64,000 nt of DNA from Nitrosopumilus sp. b1 (lineage in GTDB: Archaea; Thermoproteota; Nitrososphaeria; Nitrososphaerales; Nitrosopumilaceae): the NCBI RefSeq assembly GCF_014078545.1, contig NZ_MU078723.1, forward strand, positions 376,761 through 440,760, in the 5' to 3' direction. Within the stretch, counting starts at the first letter, position 1. Each line of letters starts with the position of its first letter. The notes beneath the pieces were generated by a model, which made no database searches, was not told the DNA's origin, and was given only the letters and a program-made list of their open reading frames with translations. Positions 58,730-64,000 of this stretch are shown piece after piece. Both the position numbers and the translations under genes were made by a program.

Positions 58730-59713
58730 ATGTCATTTCCAACCAGACGTCTAAGAAGATTACGCAATACTGAAAAAATGAGAGATTTGATGCAAGAGAC
58801 AATATTAACGCCAAGTGATTTCATATGTCCGGTATTTGTTCAGGAGAATCTAAAAAGTAGAATAAAAGTAGATTCTATGCCAGATATTGAAAGATTGCCA
58901 TTGGATGATGTTATAGACGAAGTTGGAACTATCTCTGATCTAAATATACCTGCAATAATGTTATTTGGAATCCCATCAAAGAAAGACGATGCAGGTACAG
59001 GTGCACTAGGGGAAAATGCAATTGTGCAAAAAGCAATTACACAAATAAGAAAAAATTATGGCGAAAAAATTGTTATCATGGCAGATGTTTGCTTATGCCA
59101 GTATACTACATCAGGTCATTGTGGACATGTTAAAGGAAATTCAATTGACAATGATTCGAGCATTGCAACATTAGCAAATATTGCAGTTAGTCAAGCAAAG
59201 GCAGGAGTAGATGTTGTTTCCCCATCAGCGATGATGGATGGACAGGTATTTGCAATTAGAGCTGCATTAGATGATGCAGGTTTTACCAATGTAGGGATTA
59301 TGTCTCATTCAGCAAAACATAGATCATCATTTTATTCCCCATTTAGAGATGCTGCAGAGTGTGCACCTAAATTTGGCGATAGAAGATCATACCAAGTTCC
59401 ATATACTAATGCCAGAGAAGCATTACGTGAAGTTGAAACAGACATCAATGAAGGAGTAGACATAGTAATGATAAAACCTGCTTTAGCGTATCTTGATTTA
59501 ATTGCAGAAACTAAAAAAAGATTCAATGTTCCCGTATCAGCCTATAGCGTATCAGGAGAATATGCATTAGTCAAGGGTGCAGCCATACAAGGATGGGTTC
59601 CTGAAAAAGAGATAATCCACGAAATTCTTTACTCTATAAAGCGTGCAGGTGCTGATATGATGGTAACATATTTTGCTAAACAAGCTGCAAAATTTTTGCA
59701 AGAATCCAAATGA
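58730..59713 (+). CDS. hemB: Delta-aminolevulinic acid dehydratase (porphobilinogen synthase)
   Basis: A 327-residue enzyme condensing two aminolevulinates to porphobilinogen. The zinc motif DVCLCQYTTSGHCGH is near residue 119. Active Lys residues lie in SHSAKHRSSFYSPFRDAAE near 196 and VMIKPALAYLD near 251. SVSGEYALVKGAA is near 275. The ATG at 58730 (MSFPTRRLRRLR) is preferred over 58712 because homologues start there and AAGTATAAG at 58697-58705 is about 25 nt before it. It continues the tetrapyrrole region. Confidence 0.95.
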   Translation: MSFPTRRLRRLRNTEKMRDLMQETILTPSDFICPVFVQENLKSRIKVDSMPDIERLPLDDVIDEVGTISDLNIPAIMLFGIPSKKDDAGTGALGENAIVQKAITQIRKNYGEKIVIMADVCLCQYTTSGHCGHVKGNSIDNDSSIATLANIAVSQAKAGVDVVSPSAMMDGQVFAIRAALDDAGFTNVGIMSHSAKHRSSFYSPFRDAAECAPKFGDRRSYQVPYTNAREALREVETDINEGVDIVMIKPALAYLDLIAETKKRFNVPVSAYSVSGEYALVKGAAIQGWVPEKEIIHEILYSIKRAGADMMVTYFAKQAAKFLQESK

Positions 59714-60021
59714 GGGACGAACAACGCTTTGAGATTGAGCGTGCGTTTGATTTACTGCCACATGTTGTTGGCTCAAGTTGGGCAGTAATCTTTTTTCGTC
59801 TAAACGGAATAAAAAATCCTACTAGGGAAGAATATCACAAAAAGGTTGTAGAATACTTTAATGAATTAGAACCACTTTTCCTGAAATTGCCAAATGATGA
59901 AAAGTTTCAAGAAATGAAAAAATACATTCAGAATAGAACAAAAATTGAGATTGATAAAATTATGAAAGGTGAAAATAAAGAAGTAGAAAAAAGATACGAC
60001 AGATATGTTGATTATGGATAA
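59710..60021 (+). CDS. Helical hypothetical protein, 103 aa
   Basis: A 103-residue, mainly helical protein with LPHVVGSSWAVIFFRLNG near residue 15 and a charged, Lys/Glu-rich C-terminal half. No family is recognised and no metal motif is visible. The ATG overlaps the hemB stop by 4 bp, so it is likely co-transcribed with hemB. A tetrapyrrole role is possible from context only. Confidence 0.65.
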   Translation: MRDEQRFEIERAFDLLPHVVGSSWAVIFFRLNGIKNPTREEYHKKVVEYFNELEPLFLKLPNDEKFQEMKKYIQNRTKIEIDKIMKGENKEVEKRYDRYVDYG

Positions 60022-60107
60022 TCTATTTGTAAGATTCTAGTAGGTCAGAATTGTATTGAAGATGACCTTCTTTTTTTAATGTTCGAGTGATATTACTGAT
60101 GAAATTC
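60022..60107. other. Intergenic stretch after the hemB unit
   Basis: This contains no further gene that I can support. It has a T-rich tract CTTCTTTTTTTAA at 60068-60080, which could end the upstream plus-strand unit. Confidence 0.3.
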
Positions 60108-60254
60108 TTAATCAAAAGAAGCATCCTCCATTATCCATCCAAGACCAATCATGTCATATGCACAAAATTTTGGGTAATTTTGTCCAGATTTATTGAATTC
60201 GTGTGTGTTGTTTGAATCCAATTTTGGTGTTCTGTAAACTTGAATTGTTGACAT
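60108..60254 (-). CDS. 48-aa hypothetical protein
   Basis: The frame ATG 60254 to TAA 60108 encodes 48 residues beginning MSTIQVYRTPKLD. The single Cys and Trp near FCAYDMIGLGW give an ordinary globular-type composition. A TATA-like ATATATTCC lies about 25-30 nt before the ATG. It fills an otherwise empty 309-bp gap. I recognise no family. Confidence 0.5.
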   Translation of the reverse strand: MSTIQVYRTPKLDSNNTHEFNKSGQNYPKFCAYDMIGLGWIMEDASFD

Positions 60255-60330
60255 GAATTACCATATATTATGGAATATATCGCAATACCCAGTAATCTGT
60301 GGCATGCCTAATCATAGTAATTGATAATGA

Positions 60331-60981
60331 CTAAATCTCTTTTTTTAGTTCAGTAAGATAATTCTTGAGAATTTTGGTTCGTCGTTTAGCTTCAATTTTT
60401 GCAGATTTTGTGTTCATCATTTTTTCGAGTTTTAGTAGTTTTTTGTAAAAATGATCCAGTGTCCACTCTTGGTCATTTGGAGTTCTTTTGGAGCAGAATG
60501 GATCCTCGTTGTTATAGATGGGTCGCTTTTCTGAACCACCCACTGCAAACACTCTAGCAATACCAATGGCTCCAACAGCATCCAATCTATCTGCATCTTG
60601 CAAAACTTTTCCTTCCATGGTCTCTGGTACTTTGTTGCGTGAAAAACTGTGGTCCCTTATTGCATCTGAGATAATTTTGATTTCTCCTAAATTAAAATTA
60701 TATTTTTTGAGAATTTGTTCTGCTTTCTGTGCACTTTTTATTGAGGAAGTTTTAGAACGTTTATCAGATTTTGGGTAGGACACTACATCATGCAACAGTA
60801 CGGCACATAGTACCAGTTGAGTATTGACTTTTTCTTTTTCGCATAGTTTCTCTGCATTTTTGTAAACTCGCATTATGTGATCAAAGTCATGTGCAGAATC
60901 ATTTACCATTCTTTTTTGTACTTCTTTTTTTAAACTATCAAGTGTATTCAAATTAAAATCTCCAAAGTTTTGGTCTGACAA
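60331..60981 (-). CDS. HD-domain metal-dependent phosphohydrolase
   Basis: A 216-residue HD protein. The metal ligands are in AHDFDHIMRV near residue 29, LLHDVV near 67, RDHSFS near 111 and QDADRLDAVGAIGIARVF near 129. HD enzymes hydrolyse nucleotide phosphates or cyclic nucleotides. The DADRLDAVGA form is typical of YedJ-like proteins. The substrate is unknown. The start overlaps the VTT-like gene by 29 bp; a shorter start at MVNDSAHDFDH is possible. Confidence 0.9.
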   Translation of the reverse strand: MSDQNFGDFNLNTLDSLKKEVQKRMVNDSAHDFDHIMRVYKNAEKLCEKEKVNTQLVLCAVLLHDVVSYPKSDKRSKTSSIKSAQKAEQILKKYNFNLGEIKIISDAIRDHSFSRNKVPETMEGKVLQDADRLDAVGAIGIARVFAVGGSEKRPIYNNEDPFCSKRTPNDQEWTLDHFYKKLLKLEKMMNTKSAKIEAKRRTKILKNYLTELKKEI

Positions 60982-61573
60982 ATTTTAGTTTTCTTTGAGT
61001 TATTAATATCTGCCAGTTAATGGATGCAAATAAAATCACCACACCAACACCAACAGCATCTGCTAAAAGAATTCCAATGTATCTTTCTTCAAACATTTGT
61101 AAAAATGGTGTTAGTGCAATATTACTGAACAGTATCATGATATAGTACGATATTGCACGACCGCACCAAAACCCAATGTACAATCCAATACTTTTTGCTC
61201 GCATCAATCCATATGCAACAAATAACATGTTACTAGGAAGTGGAGTTGCTGCAAACAGAAAAGATGCTATGGTGTAGCCGTATCTTTTTTTGTTGAGATA
61301 GTCCCCAATGGCATCAAGGTTGGACTTTTGATCTTTTCCTACAAACCTTCTAAACATGCCAGTAATCTGTTTTAGGATGAATCTTCCTATAGTTGCACCA
61401 GTCGCCCCAATCAAGGCCAGAATTATTGGATCAAGGTTAGGGTCCAGTAGATAAAATGATGATAAGACAATCCAGGTTGGCGGCATAAGTAATGGAGCCG
61501 CATTTAATGCAATTAATAAAAACAGGATTCCAAGGTAGGAAAACTCACCAATTGTTTCAAAAAAGTCATCCAT
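60953..61573 (-). CDS. VTT/DedA-like membrane protein
   Basis: A 206-residue membrane protein with about five to six hydrophobic segments. GATGATIGRFILKQITG near residue 56 and the amphipathic region ATPLPSNMLFVAYGLMRAKS near 110 resemble the re-entrant parts of VTT/SNARE-associated proteins. These proteins are linked to lipid movement in other organisms. The assignment is moderate. It starts at ATG 61573 (MDDFFETIG). The downstream HD gene overlaps its end. Confidence 0.72.
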   Translation of the reverse strand: MDDFFETIGEFSYLGILFLLIALNAAPLLMPPTWIVLSSFYLLDPNLDPIILALIGATGATIGRFILKQITGMFRRFVGKDQKSNLDAIGDYLNKKRYGYTIASFLFAATPLPSNMLFVAYGLMRAKSIGLYIGFWCGRAISYYIMILFSNIALTPFLQMFEERYIGILLADAVGVGVVILFASINWQILITQRKLKFVRPKLWRF

Positions 61574-61727
61574 TTTCTACTATGTGGGCAATCTTTGCAT
61601 CTAAACCCTTGGAATAGTGCATTTAGGCATGAAAAAATTTCAAAAAAATAATAATTTTTCAAATAAATTCAACTTTTTAGATCTTCTGATCACGAAATTG
61701 AAAAAAATGGATGAATCATGCAATATC

Positions 61728-61735
61728 TTTATAAG
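61728..61735 (+). promoter_or_regulatory. TATA-like box for the C2H2 microprotein
   Basis: TTTATAAG ends 21 nt before the ATG at 61757, leaving no room for a leader. This supports the short frame as a real gene. Confidence 0.55.
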
Positions 61736-61756
61736 TAAAATTGCACATATATACCC

Positions 61757-61879
61757 ATGACTGAGTCAGCCTGGAAGTGTTTTAGATGCAATCTAACTTT
61801 CAAAGACGAGGTTCATGCAAAGATGCATTCTGAGATATCAAGACATTCTACTTCTAAGGTCAAGATTCTAGTCGCATAA
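61757..61879 (+). CDS. 40-aa C2H2 zinc-finger microprotein
   Basis: A single zinc finger makes up almost the whole protein. Cys8, Cys11, His24 and His30 follow C-x2-C-x12-H-x5-H (WKCFRCNLTF..MHSEISRH). Phe15 is in the expected hydrophobic place. The ATG at 61757 has a TATA-like box at leaderless distance. A likely role is DNA or protein binding in gene regulation, but no partner is indicated. The tail KVKILVA is short. It precedes tRNA-Leu, which is on the other strand. Confidence 0.8.
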   Translation: MTESAWKCFRCNLTFKDEVHAKMHSEISRHSTSKVKILVA

Positions 61880-61923
61880 GACGAAATTTTCACATATTCG
61901 GTATTTTTTATTAATGAAAATTA

Positions 61924-62027
61924 TGGTGCAGGAGGTGGGATTTGAACCCACGAACCCCTAAAGGAAAGGATTTCCTATTGTCATGATCTTGAGTCCTTCT
62001 CGGTTGACCGGGCTTCGATACCCCTGC
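61924..62027 (-). tRNA. tRNA-Leu(CAA) with 16-nt intron
   Basis: The minus strand has acceptor stem GCAGGGG/CTCCTGC with one G-T pair, discriminator A and encoded CCA. A TCG/CGA D stem is followed by anticodon stem AAGGA/TCCTT. The loop CTCAAG.A gives anticodon CAA (codon UUG). A 16-nt intron (plus coordinates 61972-61987) sits at position 37/38. The long variable arm (about 14 nt) marks a class II tRNA. The T arm is GTGGG-TTCAAAT-CCCAC. Intron limits are inferred from geometry. Confidence 0.9.
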
Positions 62028-62073
62028 AATGAGGATCTCATAAAGCCTGTATTTTTCAATTACGTTTTTGTAA

Positions 62074-62106
62074 AAAACTCAGATTTTACAAATTTTAATG
62101 AGTTTT
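62074..62106. other. Inverted repeat upstream of the ssDNA-binding gene
   Basis: AAAACTCA and TGAGTTTT form 8-bp arms with a 17-nt spacer between tRNA-Leu and the OB-fold gene. Operator or hairpin are both possible. Confidence 0.35.
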
Positions 62107-62147
62107 AGAATGGATATGTAACACATCAATTATGATTCCAAAAAAAA

Positions 62148-62157
62148 CTTTATAATT
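62148..62157 (+). promoter_or_regulatory. TATA-like box for the ssDNA-binding protein gene
   Basis: CTTTATAATT ends 21 nt before the ATG at 62179, a leaderless spacing. Confidence 0.55.
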
Positions 62158-62178
62158 GCCTCGCAGAAACTGGATTTT

Positions 62179-62481
62179 ATGAGTACTGTAACTGCTGAAC
62201 AAGCAAAGAACATGAGAAGCGGTGTAAACATCGAAGGAACCGTAGAACGAAAAGGCGAACCAAGAACAGTAAACAAGAAAGCAGGCGGAACAATTGATGT
62301 TTGTGATGCTTATCTAGTTGATGCTGAAGGTGGAGAGATCAAACTCACATTGTGGGGAGATGACATTGCCAAAGTAAACGATGGTAATAAGCTAAAGATT
62401 ACTAATGGTTACACAAATTCCTTCAAAGGCGAAGTTTCTCTAACCAAAGGCAAATTTGGTCAGATGGAAGTTATCTCTTAG
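62179..62481 (+). CDS. OB-fold single-stranded DNA-binding protein
   Basis: A 100-residue protein consisting of one OB fold of RPA/crenarchaeal SSB type. GVNIEGTVERKGEPRTV near residue 15, the GEIKLTLWGDDIAKVNDGNKLKI strand near 55 with the conserved Trp, and GYTNSFKGEVSLTKGKFG match. It binds ssDNA (possibly RNA) during replication and repair. No acidic C-terminal tail is present. Leaderless start at 62179. It overlaps the convergent gene by 4 bp. Confidence 0.87.
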   Translation: MSTVTAEQAKNMRSGVNIEGTVERKGEPRTVNKKAGGTIDVCDAYLVDAEGGEIKLTLWGDDIAKVNDGNKLKITNGYTNSFKGEVSLTKGKFGQMEVIS

Positions 62482-63086
62482 AGATATCTAGATTCATCCT
62501 GTCCTTTTTTCCAATCAAATGCTGTGATTATAGCGCCAGCTATTACCACAATTATTCCAATTATCAGAATTATTCCAGCAATTGCTAATGGTACTAATGT
62601 GGTCATTAATGGAGAATTAGGATTAGAAAATGCTTCTGAATTATCAGGGTCTTCTGCAAACATCATTACAGCAAGAACTGCCCTAGAACCCTGGTTTGTA
62701 ATCTCAAAATTGTACACCTCACTGCTAGGAGCTAAAAAGATCTCAAAGAGTACAGGTCCCTGCTGCTCAAAGACTCCAAGTGAATCTCCAAATATGTTTG
62801 ATATCTCAATAGATAGATTATCATCTTCTTTGTAATCAATTATTTGCACACCCCAAAGAAGAGGAACATCAGAATCAGAAGTTGAAAATGAAAAGACAGA
62901 AGACTGTCCTGCCATGATTTCAGTCTCTACAGAGACATCATCAAACATGTCTTCTAAAAGTTCTGGCAGAATAAAGTTACCATCAAGACCGGTCTGAGAT
63001 TGTGGGAAAAATGAGAAAACCATAGAAAATGAAGCTGTCGAAATTAGAATCCCAATTATTCCGATTACAATTCCGCGTTTTTTCAT
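62478..63086 (-). CDS. Membrane-anchored hypothetical protein, 202 aa
   Basis: A 202-residue protein. Residues 5-27 are an uncleaved or cleavable hydrophobic segment (GIVIGIIGILISTASF). Residues 40-160 form an extracytoplasmic beta-rich domain, and residues 163-190 a second membrane helix (MTTLVPLAIAGIILIIG), ending in a short basic tail. I recognise no family. The gene lies 2 bp downstream of the PAC2 gene on the same strand and may be co-transcribed with it. Confidence 0.7.
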   Translation of the reverse strand: MKKRGIVIGIIGILISTASFSMVFSFFPQSQTGLDGNFILPELLEDMFDDVSVETEIMAGQSSVFSFSTSDSDVPLLWGVQIIDYKEDDNLSIEISNIFGDSLGVFEQQGPVLFEIFLAPSSEVYNFEITNQGSRAVLAVMMFAEDPDNSEAFSNPNSPLMTTLVPLAIAGIILIIGIIVVIAGAIITAFDWKKGQDESRYL

Positions 63087-63088
63087 TT

Positions 63089-63868
63089 TTAGCTTATGTA
63101 GCCTAGGCTCTTGTCATCAGAAGGCCGAAACTGCGGAATCTGTTCTTGACTGCCCTTTGAAGCGGCCTGAGCCTGGAGGGTTTTGATTATTTCTTCTGTA
63201 TCTTTTGCACGTTGTTCTAGCTCAGACATATCAATTGTAATATTCAAAATCTTACTAAGCGATTCTAAAACTGCTTTAGATGCATTGGCATCAATTACGT
63301 ATCCAGATGTCTCCCCTAAAAGACAAATTCCAGGGATAGAGGATCTTTTTGCAATTCCAATTATTACACCATTCATTCCAGTGATGTTTCCTCTATTCAT
63401 TGTAGAGACATCATATTCTGAGAACTGTTTTATTATATCACTAGAAGTGCTAGTGCCATACACCTTGGGAGATTTGGAAAACTTTCCTGTAATGTATGCT
63501 GCTAGTGTAAAAATTTTTTTTACATTAAGCTTTTTGCATAGGTTAATTATTTCATCAGTTAATGCATATTCACCTTGTGCAGATACTGGCTGTGCATCAC
63601 CTGTAAGAAAGATTAACTCTTGAGAATTAATTTTTGCAGAATAAAGTGTATTCTTTACAAGATCAAGAGTGCCATCTTCTCGAATGGAAACTTGTGGTGG
63701 AAATGATGAAGAGTAGATATTTGCAAATTGTTTTGCCTGTAGCTTGTCAATCAAATAATCAACTGCAAGCTTGCCTACATAACCGCTTCCAGGTAATCCA
63801 CATATTAATTGAGGATTAGAAAGATTCGGTAATTCAGAAATTTCTACAGATATCTTTTCATCAGACAA
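63089..63868 (-). CDS. PAC2-family protein (proteasome assembly chaperone-like)
   Basis: A 259-residue protein of the PAC2/ATP-grasp-like family. ICGLPGSGYVGKLAVDYLI near residue 22, LIFLTGDAQP near 89, and GMNGVIIGIAKRSSIPGICLLGETSGY near 164 match archaeal members. Eukaryotic homologues help assemble the 20S proteasome, but the archaeal role is unsettled. The C-terminal 30 residues are a charged helix and a Ser/Gln tail. ATG start at 63868. Confidence 0.85.
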   Translation of the reverse strand: MSDEKISVEISELPNLSNPQLICGLPGSGYVGKLAVDYLIDKLQAKQFANIYSSSFPPQVSIREDGTLDLVKNTLYSAKINSQELIFLTGDAQPVSAQGEYALTDEIINLCKKLNVKKIFTLAAYITGKFSKSPKVYGTSTSSDIIKQFSEYDVSTMNRGNITGMNGVIIGIAKRSSIPGICLLGETSGYVIDANASKAVLESLSKILNITIDMSELEQRAKDTEEIIKTLQAQAASKGSQEQIPQFRPSDDKSLGYIS

Positions 63869-63924
63869 TATTTAGCTTAAACCTACAATGCATATTAATC
63901 ATAACATGCAAAGAAGCGATTTGT

Positions 63925-64000
63925 TTATCTTCTAGATTTTTTAGCCGATTTGCGTTTTGGTTTAGATGCTTTCTTTGAGCGCTTTTTGGTCTTTGGTTTT
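63925..64000 (-). CDS. C-terminal tail of a Lys/Arg-rich protein, 5' part outside window
   Basis: Only the last 24 codons and the stop (TAA at 63925-63927) are visible. About two thirds of the residues are Lys or Arg, in patterns like KKRSKKASK. Such tails occur on DNA- or RNA-binding proteins. The protein itself cannot be identified from this piece. Confidence 0.55.
   Translation of the reverse strand, partial: KPKTKKRSKKASKPKRKSAKKSRR

Overview
The window is AT-rich chromosomal DNA from an archaeon, most likely an ammonia-oxidising thaumarchaeon of the Nitrosopumilus/Nitrosarchaeum kind. Archaeal markers are ribosomal proteins S24e, S27ae and S8e, SRP19 and SRP54, TFB, aIF5A, Pus10, Gar1, Dph6, a ThiD-ThiN fusion, the ADH/aroB' entry to the shikimate pathway and two intron-containing tRNA genes. 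The futalosine-type radical SAM enzyme, the fused AhbA/AhbB-like protein with a HemQ-like protein, and the many small zinc-ribbon proteins point to Thaumarchaeota. Many genes have a TATA-like box 20-30 nt before the start codon and no Shine-Dalgarno sequence, so leaderless mRNAs are probably common; several starts are TTG or GTG.

Layout. 1-7.5 kb: a large exported Asp-box propeller protein running off the left edge, then regulators (a FilR1-like HTH protein, two class III cyclase-like proteins, a multi-zinc-finger protein). 7.6-14.9 kb: an exported metzincin-type protease, tRNA-Arg, aquaporin, peroxiredoxin Q, two paralogous Pro-rich 'RGSLPKG' proteins and several small Cys-rich proteins. 15-17.6 kb: a UbiD-family decarboxylase and MqnC. 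17.7-29.1 kb: an almost complete aromatic amino-acid block (ADH synthase, aroB', aroD, aroE, GHMP shikimate kinase, aroA, aroC, a chorismate mutase-aminotransferase fusion, tyrA), interrupted by a receiver protein, a small DNA-binding-type protein and a Kef antiporter. 29-37 kb: NUDIX, thiC, thiDN, a sugar nucleotidyltransferase with a eukaryote-type Gna1 acetyltransferase, a GalT-like protein, and archaeal phosphoglycerate mutase.

37-50 kb is dominated by information processing: S24e-S27ae, a HExxH protein, Pus10, SRP54, Dph6, a candidate C/D-box sRNA, aIF5A, tRNA-Tyr, ScpA-ScpB, S8e, SRP19, Gar1, TFB, then SufC. 50-60 kb is a tetrapyrrole region (HemQ-like, AhbA/B fusion, precorrin-2 dehydrogenase, HemA, HemB) with a DUF432-MscS membrane module inside it. 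60-64 kb holds an HD hydrolase, a VTT-like membrane protein, a C2H2 microprotein, tRNA-Leu, an OB-fold ssDNA-binding protein and a PAC2 protein. I see no insertion sequence, prophage, CRISPR array or rRNA.

Most promising new material: the C/D-box sRNA between aIF5A and dph6, the RGSLPKG protein pair with its almost identical 132-bp repeat, a 61-bp element duplicated between signalling genes, palindromes lying on core promoters, and several very short genes (31-48 codons).
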